This document shows positions 50,702-60,375 of a DNA stretch of 64,000 bases, piece by piece. The notes beneath the pieces were generated by a model. That model was given only the letters and a program-made list of their open reading frames with translations, searched no databases and was not told the DNA's origin. The translations under genes and the position numbers were made by a program. The stretch is taken from positions 1,550,001-1,614,000 of the forward strand of contig NZ_CP039393.1 in NCBI RefSeq assembly GCF_004803695.1, given 5' to 3'. Numbering within the stretch: the stretch's first letter is position 1; every line of letters begins with the position of its first letter. This DNA is from Muribaculum gordoncarteri. Lineage in GTDB: Bacteria; Bacteroidota; Bacteroidia; Bacteroidales; Muribaculaceae.

Positions 50702-53677
50702 CTATATCGAAGTGTTAACTTCAGGCTTCACAACAACTCCGGAGCCTTTACGGCCATTAATGCCGATTGTAAGCGGAGCCGGGAACTTCACTATCCTGAT
50801 GAAGTCGCTTTCATAAACGGCATCACAACCGTTGAGGAAATCGACATCATATATACCGTCGTTGGACGACGGGTCGATCGTAAAGTAGCCGACACCGAAC
50901 GATGTCAGGTTTTGGAAGAAATGAGTTCCCTGGCTCGGTTCTATGCGATAGTTCTTAAGCGATGACTCTACAATAAGACGCGCCGATGAAATGTGAGGCC
51001 ATTTAACCGGTATGCCGAGAGCAGTGTCGCTTGAGCCCCATCGTCCGGGACCAATGAGGACATAGCCTTCGTTACGCTCCGTAAAGTTACGATTTATTTT
51101 TTCAATTTCACGTGCTATCAGAGAATTATTTGACGATGAGAAGTTTTCGGGTCTTACATACACCACCGTATCCACATTGTCGATGTTGCCGTGACCCAAC
51201 GCCGTGTTACTTCTTAGCAGCACTTTCTCATCGGGAAGTCCGAGAATGCTCTCATCCACGATATCCTTACGCTCAACGATAGGCCTTATCTGAAGCCAAT
51301 ACAGCGAGCCCTTGCCCCGGGCATCGACATCAAGCACTCCGGCAAATTCTATCTCGACCGGACGTCCCATCTCTTCCTGTCCTTTAGTGAGCATGAAATC
51401 GACAATCTCAGCAAGTGGGAACACCTTGTGCTGAAGGATGTTGGCAAATGTCACCACACGACGGCCCTCACCGAAATCGCTGTCACGAATCACCTGATCA
51501 CGGAAATCGTAGGTTGACACCATGTAGCGAAGGGCTCCGGTCTGAGCCACATCCTGTATGCGCGGCTTTGCGATATTGAACCCGTCGTCAACCTTGAAGT
51601 CGGCTTCGACGCCACGCTTCATGTCAAGAGCGTAGAACTTGGTCTGAGTGTCACGTAACGCAAGGTCGAGGGTCGAAGTCTGCAACACCTTGTCGGCGTG
51701 ACGCGGCGAAAATCTGAGGCTCAGGCCACCGTCGACAATATATTTACCCAGTCCGACGGCCACTTCAGTAACGCCGTCCTCGGGAATTTCATCGTTAATG
51801 GGATAGTAGTTAAGCGAGCGTCCCACACCCGAGAACGAGGGGAAATAGTAGTCGCCCACCTGTTTTCCCACCACCTCCTGTATGATAACGGCCATCTTCT
51901 CCTGGTCGATGACATTGCTCGTCGCCGTCATATAGGCTTTGCTGTCGGCATAGAACACCGATGCATACACGCTCTTTATTGCATCGCCGAGCATAGCGAG
52001 CATCTCGTAACGGTCGTCGACATGAGGAATCATGTAGGTCGAATAGATTCCAGCAAAAGGCTGATAATGAGAGTCCTCAAGCAAGCTCGAGCTACGAATG
52101 GCAAGAGGCTTGTCGACAACCTCAAACAGCGCGAAGAAATCCTCAATCAGACGCTCGGGCAGACGAGCCTGAAGGAAGTATTTAAGAATCTTCTCGTCAG
52201 GAATGTCGGACAACGCAACAGGATAGAGGTTGTTGGTTTCCATGAACTCATCGAATATGTCGGTACATATAACGACAGTGCGCGGAATTGTTAACGTAAC
52301 GCCGTCATAGTTGTCGCATATAGGATTCTTCTTTATTATCGAGTCAATGAAAGCAAGGCCGCGGCCTTTTCCTCCAAGCGACCCCTGCCCTATTCTTGCA
52401 AAGTTGGAATAGTGGTCAAATCGGTCCTTGCGGAACACAGCCACAACTCCACGATTCTTCATCTTTCGATACTTGACAATCAGGTCAAAGAATAGCTGAC
52501 GCACAGCCGGCGCCTCCTCGATGTTACGGAAGCGATGATTCTTGATCACCTCGGCTATCGGGAACATGGCACGCGAATAGAGCCATCGTGAAATGTCGTT
52601 GAACGAAGCATGGTAGAGCAACGACTTGGCCGGAATGTCAAAGATGTGACGCTGGAGGTCCTTCAGGTCATGGATGCGCAGCAACTCCTCGCCCGTTTCA
52701 GGGTCACGGATTATGAAGTCACCGAATCCAAAGTCCTTCATTATGGTATTTCCCAGGTCGACAGGGAATTTCTTGGAATTCTTGTCAATGAAAGCGCCGC
52801 CGAATTCCTTTACCAGAGGTGCGTTTTCCTCCTCCGACGATTCCATTATTATGGGCAGATAAGGGTCACGCTCACGCAGATATTTGGCGAGCTTGATACC
52901 GGCCTTTGAATCCTTAACGCCTTCACGCTTGAACGACACATCGGAGATGACACCGAGCATATTCTTGCCGTAACGCTCATAGAGAGCCACGGCCTCCTCG
53001 TAGTCACGCGCAAGCATAACTTTTGGACGGCCGCGCATGCGCAGCATCTGCTCATGCTCATTGAGCGCCTCGGTGGAGAATATAAGCGACTGCTTAAGCA
53101 GGAACTTATAAAGCGTGGGCAATACCGACGAATAGAACCTGACCGAGTCCTCGACAAGCAAGATGAGCTGCACTCCCACTTCGTTTATGTCGTTGTCGGC
53201 ATTCATCTTGTCCTCAAGCAGCTTGATTATAGCAAGCAGCAGGTCGACATTTCCCAGCCAGCTGAACACATAGTCGACAGCCGTCAAATCCTCTTTGGCA
53301 AGTCGTCGCGACACCTCCTTGGAGAATGGCGTGAGAACGATTATGGGAACATCGGGATAGCGTGACTTAATCTCCTTGGCTCCGACAAAAGTTTCACTAA
53401 GGTCGATTCCCGGCATCATTATTATCAAGTCAAATCGCTTCACGGCAAGAAGGTCGAGAGCTTCCGACGGCCGAGAAACACGAGTGACTCGCGGAGGCGA
53501 GCTAAGATTCAGCGCCACGTATTCAAAATAGAGTTGTTCCTCAACACGCCCGTCCTCTTCCATCATGAAAGCGTCGTAAGGCGAAGCAACAAGAAGCACG
53601 TTGAATATGCGCCTCTGCATAAGGTCCTGAAATGCAGTATCTTTCAGATATAATTGGCTTACACTTTCCTCATTCAT
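50702..53677 (-). CDS. Receiver-like domains fused to pyruvate phosphate dikinase N-terminal (PEP/pyruvate-binding) domain
   Basis: 991 residues. Residues about 20-165 and about 170-320 resemble response-regulator folds (RFDLIIMMPGIDLS; LILLVEDSVRFYSS and MLGVISDVSFKREG). Residues about 440-800 are an ATP-grasp PPDK_N domain (GQGSLGGKGRGLAFID, PLAIRSSSLLEDS, QPFAGIYSTYMIP, VEIEFAGVLDVDARGKGSLYWLQIRP). The phosphohistidine swivel domain (TGGxxSHxA) and the PEP-binding barrel are missing, so it is not a PEP synthase or PPDK. The C-terminal about 130 residues (GPGRWGSSDTALGIPVKWPH) are a separate domain. It may be a signalling or phosphotransfer protein; target unknown. -7 box TAAATTTG on the minus strand at 53706-53699. 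Confidence 0.85.
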   Translation of the reverse strand: MNEESVSQLYLKDTAFQDLMQRRIFNVLLVASPYDAFMMEEDGRVEEQLYFEYVALNLSSPPRVTRVSRPSEALDLLAVKRFDLIIMMPGIDLSETFVGAKEIKSRYPDVPIIVLTPFSKEVSRRLAKEDLTAVDYVFSWLGNVDLLLAIIKLLEDKMNADNDINEVGVQLILLVEDSVRFYSSVLPTLYKFLLKQSLIFSTEALNEHEQMLRMRGRPKVMLARDYEEAVALYERYGKNMLGVISDVSFKREGVKDSKAGIKLAKYLRERDPYLPIIMESSEEENAPLVKEFGGAFIDKNSKKFPVDLGNTIMKDFGFGDFIIRDPETGEELLRIHDLKDLQRHIFDIPAKSLLYHASFNDISRWLYSRAMFPIAEVIKNHRFRNIEEAPAVRQLFFDLIVKYRKMKNRGVVAVFRKDRFDHYSNFARIGQGSLGGKGRGLAFIDSIIKKNPICDNYDGVTLTIPRTVVICTDIFDEFMETNNLYPVALSDIPDEKILKYFLQARLPERLIEDFFALFEVVDKPLAIRSSSLLEDSHYQPFAGIYSTYMIPHVDDRYEMLAMLGDAIKSVYASVFYADSKAYMTATSNVIDQEKMAVIIQEVVGKQVGDYYFPSFSGVGRSLNYYPINDEIPEDGVTEVAVGLGKYIVDGGLSLRFSPRHADKVLQTSTLDLALRDTQTKFYALDMKRGVEADFKVDDGFNIAKPRIQDVAQTGALRYMVSTYDFRDQVIRDSDFGEGRRVVTFANILQHKVFPLAEIVDFMLTKGQEEMGRPVEIEFAGVLDVDARGKGSLYWLQIRPIVERKDIVDESILGLPDEKVLLRSNTALGHGNIDNVDTVVYVRPENFSSSNNSLIAREIEKINRNFTERNEGYVLIGPGRWGSSDTALGIPVKWPHISSARLIVESSLKNYRIEPSQGTHFFQNLTSFGVGYFTIDPSSNDGIYDVDFLNGCDAVYESDFIRIVKFPAPLTIGINGRKGSGVVVKPEVNTSI

Positions 53678-53774
53678 TTATTGCAAGATTTTGAATAACA
53701 AATTTAGCAATAAATAATAATATTAAGTAATTTAAGCCCACATTTTTTAATTATCGTTGACAAAAACAGCGCGC

Positions 53775-53806
53775 AAAAAAAGAGTCGGCAACCAAAGGCT
53801 GCCGAC
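53775..53806 (-). terminator. Terminator of the pyrophosphatase gene
   Basis: GTCGGCA (53784-53790) pairs with TGCCGAC (53800-53806). The A run 53775-53781 is a T run on the minus strand, just past the hppA stop. Confidence 0.8.
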
Positions 53807-53833
53807 CCGTATGTCAATTAGCCTGAAACATCA

Positions 53834-56035
53834 TCAGAAGAGGCTCCAGCTTACAGTCAATCCGGCCATCACGATAGCCACCATCGACATGAGCTTGATA
53901 AGGATGTTAAGGCTGGGACCGGATGTATCCTTAAAGGGATCACCAACAGTGTCACCCACTACAGTGGCCTTGTGCACCTCGCTACCCTTTCCACCGAAGT
54001 TTCCTTCCTCGACATACTTCTTGGCGTTATCCCAGGCACCGCCTGCGTTGGCCATGAAGATAGCGAGTACGAATCCTGATGACAGACCGCCTACGAGCAG
54101 ACCGATCACACCGGGGACTCCGAAGATTATACCGGTTATGATGGGAGCAACAATCGCAAGCAACGACGGGAACACCATTTCACGCTGCGCACCCTTGGTC
54201 GAAATCTGTACGCAACGGGCGTAGTCGGGCTCTGCGTCACCTGTAAGGATACCCTTTATTTCACGGAACTGACGGCGAACCTCCTCAACCATGTGAGCGG
54301 CAGCGCGTCCTACAGCATTCATTGTAAGACCGCAGAAGAGGAATGCCATCATGCTACCGATAAACATACCTGAAAGCACCTTCGGATTCATGAGGTTTAC
54401 ATCGTAATAGTTCATGAAGTCGGTAAACGAAGCCTCATGGATGGGCTTTGTCAAGTCGCCGAGATTAAGAGCAGTCTGTCCGAGGCGTGACAATCCGATG
54501 CGGATTTCCTCTATGTAGGAAGCCAAGAGAGCAAGACCGGTAAGAGCTGCCGAACCGATCGCGAAGCCCTTTCCTGTAGCTGCGGTGGTGTTGCCGAGCG
54601 AGTCGAGAGCATCGGTGCGGCGGCGAACCTCTTCACCGAGGCCGCTCATTTCGGCATTACCTCCGGCATTGTCGGCGATAGGCCCGTAAGCGTCAGTGGC
54701 AAGAGTTATACCAAGAGTCGAGAGCATTCCCACAGCAGCGATACCGATACCGTAAAGACCCATGCTCACATTTGCCAAATCATAGCCCGAAGCGAGCCAA
54801 TAAGAAAGGATGATACCTACAACCACTGCTAATACAGGAATTGCGGTTGAAATCATACCAAGACCGATACCCGATATAATAACGGTAGCCGGACCCGTGG
54901 TTCCGCTCTCCGACAAACGACGAGTAGGAGCATAGGACTGCGATGTATAATACTCGGTGGAACGGCCAATAACTATACCAACCAGCAGACCGATCAAAAC
55001 AGCAATGGCGATATTAAGCCAGTTGTCAATCTGGAGAAGCCACAGAATCAAGAATGTAGCACCTACAATGAGCACCGAGCTCAGATTGGTTCCGAATGAG
55101 AGCGAGTTGAGCAAGTCCTTCATCTTGGCGTTTTCCTTGGTCTTAACCGAGAATATACCGATGATTGACAGGATGATGCCCACTGCGGCAATCAACATGG
55201 GGGCTACCACAGCCTTAAACTGCATGTCGACATCGCCCGAAGTCATATAAGCGGCGGCGCCGAGAGCAGCAGTTGCAAGAATCGAGCCGCAATATGACTC
55301 ATAAAGGTCAGCGCCCATACCGGCCACATCACCTACATTGTCACCAACATTGTCGGCAATCGTGGCGGGATTTCGGGGGTCGTCCTCGGGAATTCCGGCC
55401 TCAACCTTACCCACAAGGTCGGCACCGACATCGGCAGCCTTTGTGTATATACCTCCGCCCACACGAGCAAACAGCGCCTGCGTGCTGGCACCCATTCCGA
55501 AGGTAAGCATCGTGGTGGTAATCATGCACAGCTTGGCAGTGGGAGTCGCCGGATCGTTAGGCACGAAATAGTCAAGAACGAGATACCAGAACGAGATGTC
55601 GAGCAATCCAAGACCTACGACAACAAGACCCATCACAGCTCCGCTTCGGAAAGCGACACGCAATCCGCTGTTCAATGAATTGCGGGCGGCATTGGCAGTG
55701 CGGGCCGAAGCCTGAGTAGCCGTCTTCATTCCCAGGAATCCCGAAAGTCCCGAGAAGAAACCTCCGGTAAGGAATGCCACCGGTACCCATTGATTCTGCA
55801 AGTTGAATCCATAGGCCATAATTGAGAACAGGATTACAAGGCACAGGAACACTATGCCCACAATCTTGTACTGTTGTTTAAGATAAGACATTGCACCCTT
55901 ACGCACATGGGATGCAATTTTCTGCATCAAAGGAGTGCCTTCGCTCTCTCCCATCATCTGACGGTAGAAGTGCCATGCAAGAAGCAAAGCAAGCAACGAC
56001 GAAATCGGCACAATCCAAAATAATACTTGTTCCAT
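53834..56035 (-). CDS. hppA: K+-dependent membrane pyrophosphatase, sodium-pumping type
   Basis: 733 residues, about 16 membrane segments. PPi-binding motifs: [57 protein letters not shown] and [10 protein letters not shown]. The Ala in [11 protein letters not shown] marks the K+-dependent class. Sodium rather than proton transport is inferred from what is usual in Bacteroidales. It uses PPi from biosynthesis to build an ion gradient. -7 box TAACTTTG on the minus strand at 56077-56070. Single gene with its own terminator. Confidence 0.93.
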   Translation of the reverse strand: MEQVLFWIVPISSLLALLLAWHFYRQMMGESEGTPLMQKIASHVRKGAMSYLKQQYKIVGIVFLCLVILFSIMAYGFNLQNQWVPVAFLTGGFFSGLSGFLGMKTATQASARTANAARNSLNSGLRVAFRSGAVMGLVVVGLGLLDISFWYLVLDYFVPNDPATPTAKLCMITTTMLTFGMGASTQALFARVGGGIYTKAADVGADLVGKVEAGIPEDDPRNPATIADNVGDNVGDVAGMGADLYESYCGSILATAALGAAAYMTSGDVDMQFKAVVAPMLIAAVGIILSIIGIFSVKTKENAKMKDLLNSLSFGTNLSSVLIVGATFLILWLLQIDNWLNIAIAVLIGLLVGIVIGRSTEYYTSQSYAPTRRLSESGTTGPATVIISGIGLGMISTAIPVLAVVVGIILSYWLASGYDLANVSMGLYGIGIAAVGMLSTLGITLATDAYGPIADNAGGNAEMSGLGEEVRRRTDALDSLGNTTAATGKGFAIGSAALTGLALLASYIEEIRIGLSRLGQTALNLGDLTKPIHEASFTDFMNYYDVNLMNPKVLSGMFIGSMMAFLFCGLTMNAVGRAAAHMVEEVRRQFREIKGILTGDAEPDYARCVQISTKGAQREMVFPSLLAIVAPIITGIIFGVPGVIGLLVGGLSSGFVLAIFMANAGGAWDNAKKYVEEGNFGGKGSEVHKATVVGDTVGDPFKDTSGPSLNILIKLMSMVAIVMAGLTVSWSLF

Positions 56036-56069
56036 TGTTACTAAATTTTTGGTTAAGAAATGTGAGTTA

Positions 56070-56077
56070 CAAAGTTA
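56070..56077 (-). promoter_or_regulatory. -7 box (TAACTTTG) of hppA
   Basis: CAAAGTTA on the plus strand, 35 bp before the ATG. A TTTTG 15 nt further upstream is close for a -33. Confidence 0.45.
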
Positions 56078-56193
56078 ATAATAAATGTGACGCAAAACTA
56101 AATGTAGAATCGGAAAATATTGAGAAAAAACTACACAAAACACGCCGTTTCTTCCCTTTTTAAGCCGACAATCGTAAAAAAATTCAAGAAATA

Positions 56194-56226
56194 TTGGGTA
56201 TAATGCCCTTACTTTTAGTATCTTTG
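56194..56226 (+). promoter_or_regulatory. efp promoter
   Basis: TTG (56194-56196), 22 nt, TATCTTTG (56219-56226); leader of about 75 nt before efp. Confidence 0.7.
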
Positions 56227-56309
56227 CAGCAAAATTCGCGGATGACTCGCTAAAGGCTTGAAATCCAAGCAAAATTTTAACAATCAAAAATATCGATATA
56301 AATCACTTT

Positions 56310-56885
56310 ATGGCAACAACTGCAGATTTTAAAAACGGAATGTGCCTCGACATCGACGGCAACTACTTCTTCATCGTAGAGTTTCTTCATGTAAAACCCG
56401 GCAAGGGTCCGGCTTTCGTGCGCACCAAGCTCAAGAATGTCAAGACCGGCCGCATCCTTGACAAGACTTGGAACTCGGGCGTAAAGGTTGATGAAGTACG
56501 CATCGAGCGTCGTCCCTACCAATATCTATATAAGGATGACATGGGCTACAACTTCATGCACACCGAAACATTTGAACAAGTAGCAATCCCCGGCGAAAGC
56601 ATCGACGGCGTTCAGTTCCTTAAAGAAGGTGATATATGCGAGGCCATGGTTCATGCAGCTTCCGACACCATCCTCACTTGCGAGATGCCCACCAGCGTTG
56701 TGCTCGAAATCACCTACACCGAGCCCGGAATCAAAGGTGACACAGCAACCAACACGCTTAAGCCCGCAACAGTGGAAACCGGCGCCGAGGTACGCGTGCC
56801 CTTGTTCTGTGAAACCGGCGACAAAGTGCGCATCGACACTCGCGACGGTTCATACGTAGAACGTGTAGAACGCGCAAAATCATAA
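56310..56885 (+). CDS. efp: Elongation factor P
   Basis: 191 residues, typical of EF-P. KOW-like N-terminal domain with the tip loop [10 protein letters not shown] at about 29-38, where Lys at about 34 is the modified or contacting residue. OB domains end in [20 protein letters not shown], the EF-P signature. It relieves ribosome stalling at polyproline. A single gene with a good promoter and a terminator-like stem after it. Confidence 0.96.
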   Translation: MATTADFKNGMCLDIDGNYFFIVEFLHVKPGKGPAFVRTKLKNVKTGRILDKTWNSGVKVDEVRIERRPYQYLYKDDMGYNFMHTETFEQVAIPGESIDGVQFLKEGDICEAMVHAASDTILTCEMPTSVVLEITYTEPGIKGDTATNTLKPATVETGAEVRVPLFCETGDKVRIDTRDGSYVERVERAKS

Positions 56886-56915
56886 AGAAATCACCAATCA
56901 ACCTTATCACATTTC

Positions 56916-56951
56916 AAGCCGCCTAATCCAATAAAAGGATAAAGCGGCTTT
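56916..56951 (+). terminator. Terminator after efp
   Basis: AAGCCGC (56916-56922) pairs with GCGGCTT (56944-56950), with inner ATCC/GGAT pairing; short T run. Confidence 0.55.
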
Positions 56952-56995
56952 GCTCATATCTGCTAATATTAACATTTAACACATCGAAACAATTC

Positions 56996-58189
56996 ATGAA
57001 CATCAGAAACATAACCGACGGCATATCATACGTTGGAGTAAACGACCGAACCACCCACCGATTTGAAGCCCTTTGGCCCCTTCCTGCAGGAGTGAGCTAT
57101 AACTCTTACATAGTAAAAGGCTCGTCAAAGACAGCCCTCATCGACGGCGTGGAGATAAGCGAATGCGACAAGCTCCTCTCCAACATCAGAGAGATAGCCG
57201 GCACTGAAGCTCCCGACTACCTGGTGATCAACCACATGGAACCCGACCACTCAGGCTCCATAAAGGTGCTGCGCAGCTTCTTTCCCGAAATGACCATAGT
57301 GGGTAATGCAAAGACCCTTGAAATGGTGAAAGGTTTTTACGGCATAGAGGACAATCTGCTCAAGGTGGCCGACAATGACACAATCGCCCTTGGCGGATTG
57401 ACACTGACATTCAAGCTCACCCCCATGGTGCACTGGCCCGAGACCATGATGACCTACGTAAACGAGCGCAACGTGCTCTTTTCAGGCGACGGATTCGGAT
57501 GCTTTGGCGCAATCAACGGCGGTGTAATCGACAACGAAACCGATGTTGAGTACTACATCCCTGAAATGTACCGCTATTACTCCAACATCGTGGGCAAATA
57601 CGGAGTGTTTGTGCAAAAAGCACTTGCCAAGCTCAAGGACCTGAAAATCGACTACATCTGCTCGACCCACGGTCCCGTGTGGCACGATGAGGTGAAGAGG
57701 ATTGGCGGCATTTACGACAAACTGAGCCGATATGAAGCCGAAACAGGCGTGGTGATAGTTTACGGCTCAATGTATGGCAACACCGAGGAGATGGCCGAAG
57801 CGATAGCGTCGCGCCTTGCCGAAAAGGGCATAAAAAACATACGCGTACATAACGCATCCTACTCCCACCTCTCCTACATATTGAGCGACATATTCCGCTA
57901 CAAAGGACTCATAATAGGAGCGCCCACCTATTCCAACACTCTCTATCCGCCGATAGAAAGCGTGATGCAGGCAATAAAGACACGCGAACTAAAGAACCGC
58001 GTCGTAGCCACATTCGGCTCCTATACATGGGCTCCGCAGGCAGTAAAGCGCATAAACAGCGTGCTTGAAGAGGCTAAGATGCTCACCCCCGACATGGTAT
58101 CGGTAGAAGCCAAGCAAGCTCCGAGCGCCAAAACATTGGCCGACTGTGCCGCCCTTGCCGACAGCGTGGCATCACAGCTGTTGTCGTAA
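56996..58189 (+). CDS. FprA family A-type flavoprotein (flavodiiron protein)
   Basis: 397 residues. The metallo-beta-lactamase-like domain (about 1-245) has the diiron ligands in HMEPDHSG (about 81), the GDGFGCFG region (about 165) and STHGPVWH (about 222). The flavodoxin domain (about 253-397) has the FMN loop VYGSMYGNTEEMAEA and the GAPTYSNTLYPP loop. It reduces O2 or NO using rubredoxin or other donors, protecting an anaerobe. The following UDG-like gene starts 4 bp later, so they share an operon. Confidence 0.92.
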   Translation: MNIRNITDGISYVGVNDRTTHRFEALWPLPAGVSYNSYIVKGSSKTALIDGVEISECDKLLSNIREIAGTEAPDYLVINHMEPDHSGSIKVLRSFFPEMTIVGNAKTLEMVKGFYGIEDNLLKVADNDTIALGGLTLTFKLTPMVHWPETMMTYVNERNVLFSGDGFGCFGAINGGVIDNETDVEYYIPEMYRYYSNIVGKYGVFVQKALAKLKDLKIDYICSTHGPVWHDEVKRIGGIYDKLSRYEAETGVVIVYGSMYGNTEEMAEAIASRLAEKGIKNIRVHNASYSHLSYILSDIFRYKGLIIGAPTYSNTLYPPIESVMQAIKTRELKNRVVATFGSYTWAPQAVKRINSVLEEAKMLTPDMVSVEAKQAPSAKTLADCAALADSVASQLLS

Positions 58190-58193
58190 CGCA

Positions 58194-58781
58194 ATGACAA
58201 TGATACCGGTCGAAATTCATCCGTTTGAACCCTACGTGCCCGATGACGCACGCCTGCTGATAATGGGCACCTTCCCGCCCAAAAGCGAAAGATGGTCGAT
58301 GGAGTTCTACTACCCTAACCGCATCAACGACTTTTGGCGAATCATGGGACTAATATTCCATGACGACAAGGAGTACTTCTACGACGCGGCGGCACGCACT
58401 TTCAGGCTCGGACTGATAAAAAAGTTCCTCAACGCAAAGGGCATAGCCCTGAACGACACCGGGCATAAGGTGCGCCGTCTTAAGGACAATGCCTCCGACA
58501 AGTATCTGGAGATAGTGGAGCCGGTGCCGCTGATGGAGCTGCTGAGCCGTATGCCCCATTGTCATGCCCTCGCCACGACAGGCGAGAAAGCAGGCGAAAC
58601 TCTTGCTTCGATTACCGGCACAGTGTCGCCGAAAATCGGAGAATATGTAACAGCCACACTTGGCGACGGACGCGAAGTGAAGATATTCAGGATGCCGTCG
58701 ACATCAAGGGCCTATCCACTCGCCATCGAGAAGAAAGCGGCCTATTATGCCGACATGTTTCGCGAAATAGGGATTTTGTGA
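58194..58781 (+). CDS. Uracil-DNA glycosylase superfamily protein
   Basis: 195 residues from ATG 58194, 4 bp after the fprA stop; the longer frame from 58146 overlaps it and is not needed. It has the superfamily motif near the N terminus (LLIMGTFPPKSERWSMEFYY, then PNRINDFWRIMG) and a C-terminal RMPSTSRAYPL replacing the HPS motif. It is likely a base-excision repair glycosylase of the uracil/mismatch type; activity is unproven. Pairing with an O2/NO-detoxifying enzyme fits a stress operon. Confidence 0.75.
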   Translation: MTMIPVEIHPFEPYVPDDARLLIMGTFPPKSERWSMEFYYPNRINDFWRIMGLIFHDDKEYFYDAAARTFRLGLIKKFLNAKGIALNDTGHKVRRLKDNASDKYLEIVEPVPLMELLSRMPHCHALATTGEKAGETLASITGTVSPKIGEYVTATLGDGREVKIFRMPSTSRAYPLAIEKKAAYYADMFREIGIL

Positions 58782-58822
58782 TGTTTTATCGCCAATCCCG
58801 GCTGTTTAATTGATTTATTTAC

Positions 58823-58830
58823 TAATTTTG
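58823..58830 (+). promoter_or_regulatory. -7 box (TAATTTTG) upstream of the DedA gene
   Basis: TAATTTTG 40 bp before ATG 58871. Confidence 0.45.
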
Positions 58831-58870
58831 AACTTTGCTTCAATACACCTGATAAAGTATAACTTGATAT

Positions 58871-59563
58871 ATGCTTGACCTGATTCCGCTTTTTGCGCTT
58901 TTTGACCCGGCCGAGATAATGATGAAATTTCTCACGGCCGATGCAATGACTGTGTACCTTCTTGTGTTCGCATTCATGGTAATCGAAAGCTCCTTCATTC
59001 CCTTCCCCTCGGAAGTAATTGTTCCGCCGGCAGCATATCTCGCCTGCACCAAAGGCGATGTAAACCTCATCTCGGTGATACTGATAGCCACAGCGGGAGC
59101 CATAGTGGGAGCGTTGATCAACTACTATCTTTCATTGTGGATAGGACGCCCGATAGTGTACAAATTCGCAAATAGCCGATTTGGTCACGCATGCCTCATC
59201 AACGAGGAGAAAGTGCGTCACGCCGAAGAGTATTTCGACAATCACGGAGCTGTGTCGACATTCATAGGCCGACTGATACCCGCTGTCAGACAGTTGATAT
59301 CAATTCCGGCCGGACTTGCCCGAATGAACATAGGCAAATTCGTGATATTCACCGGACTCGGAGCCCTCGTGTGGAACTGCATCCTTGCCGCGCTCGGTTA
59401 TTGGCTCGGCAAGATAGTACCGCAAGAACAACTATATGCCAAAGTAGAGGAGTACAACGAATACCTCACCTACATAGGCCTCGGCATAGGAGTTGTGTGC
59501 GTGCTCTTCATCCTGTGGAACGCATTCAAGCCTCATCCACAAAGCAACGACCAACAATTGTAA
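58871..59563 (+). CDS. DedA family membrane protein
   Basis: 230 residues with about 5 hydrophobic segments. DedA/SNARE-associated signature: SSFIPFPSEVIVPPAAYLA at about 37-55 and GRLIPAVRQLISIPAGLARM at about 135-154, with the conserved Arg. Family members act as undecaprenyl-phosphate or phospholipid translocases (UptA and relatives). rpe follows by 19 bp. Confidence 0.9.
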   Translation: MLDLIPLFALFDPAEIMMKFLTADAMTVYLLVFAFMVIESSFIPFPSEVIVPPAAYLACTKGDVNLISVILIATAGAIVGALINYYLSLWIGRPIVYKFANSRFGHACLINEEKVRHAEEYFDNHGAVSTFIGRLIPAVRQLISIPAGLARMNIGKFVIFTGLGALVWNCILAALGYWLGKIVPQEQLYAKVEEYNEYLTYIGLGIGVVCVLFILWNAFKPHPQSNDQQL

Positions 59564-59582
59564 GCAATCAATATCTAAAGCC

Positions 59583-60227
59583 ATGCTCGTAGCACCATCA
59601 TTATTATCAGCCAATTTCGCCAATCTGCAAGCCGATTTTGAAATTCTTAACTCAAGCAATGCCGATTATCTGCATGTGGATGTAATGGACGGAGTATTTG
59701 TGCCTAACATCTCTATAGGCTTTCCGGTTATAAAAGCCATTCAACGGCTCGCCCGAAAACCGCTCGATGTGCACATGATGATCGTAGAACCGCAGAAGTA
59801 CATATCGCAAGTGCGTGACTGCGGAGCCGAAATCATGAACGTACACTTTGAGGCCTGCACCCATCTCAACCGCGTGGTGCATGAAATCAAGGAGGCAGGA
59901 ATGAAAGCCGGAGTGACATTAAATCCCGCCACACCTGTTTTCATGCTTGAGGACATCATTTCGGAACTCGACCTCGTGCTCATTATGTCGGTCAATCCGG
60001 GATTCGGCGGACAGGCATTCATTGAAAACTCGCTGAACAAGGTCAGCCGTCTGCGCCGACTTATCGAGGCAAGCGGCTCGCACGCACTGATAGAGGTCGA
60101 CGGAGGTGTCAACGAAATGACCGGAGCCGCCCTGTCGAAAGCGGGAGCCGACATTCTCGTCGCCGGCAGCTATGTGTTCAAGGCTCCCGACCCGATGAAA
60201 GCCATCGACACATTGAAAAGCCTCTAA
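59583..60227 (+). CDS. rpe: Ribulose-phosphate 3-epimerase
   Basis: 214 residues from ATG 59583 (MLVAPSLLSANFANL); the upstream in-frame start at 59493 is inside dedA. TIM-barrel motifs: HVDVMDGVFVPNISIG (metal His and Asp), DVHMMIVEP, MSVNPGFGGQAFIE and IEVDGGVN. It interconverts Ru5P and Xu5P in the pentose phosphate pathway. Confidence 0.95.
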   Translation: MLVAPSLLSANFANLQADFEILNSSNADYLHVDVMDGVFVPNISIGFPVIKAIQRLARKPLDVHMMIVEPQKYISQVRDCGAEIMNVHFEACTHLNRVVHEIKEAGMKAGVTLNPATPVFMLEDIISELDLVLIMSVNPGFGGQAFIENSLNKVSRLRRLIEASGSHALIEVDGGVNEMTGAALSKAGADILVAGSYVFKAPDPMKAIDTLKSL

Positions 60228-60279
60228 GATATTGCTGGCTTGCGATTTGAAATTTTTCAAGCAACACATTCCATGTTTT

Positions 60280-60311
60280 TTTGTTTTTGAGCCGAGGTTG
60301 TTGTAACTTTG
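60280..60311 (+). promoter_or_regulatory. ftsK promoter
   Basis: TTTG (60280-60283), 20 nt, TAACTTTG (60304-60311), an almost ideal Bacteroidetes promoter; leader about 60 nt. Confidence 0.75.
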
Positions 60312-60375
60312 TACTAACAACATCGGCTTAAAATTTTATTTGCTATAGAGCTTCACTATTAGTTATTAAGCACTT

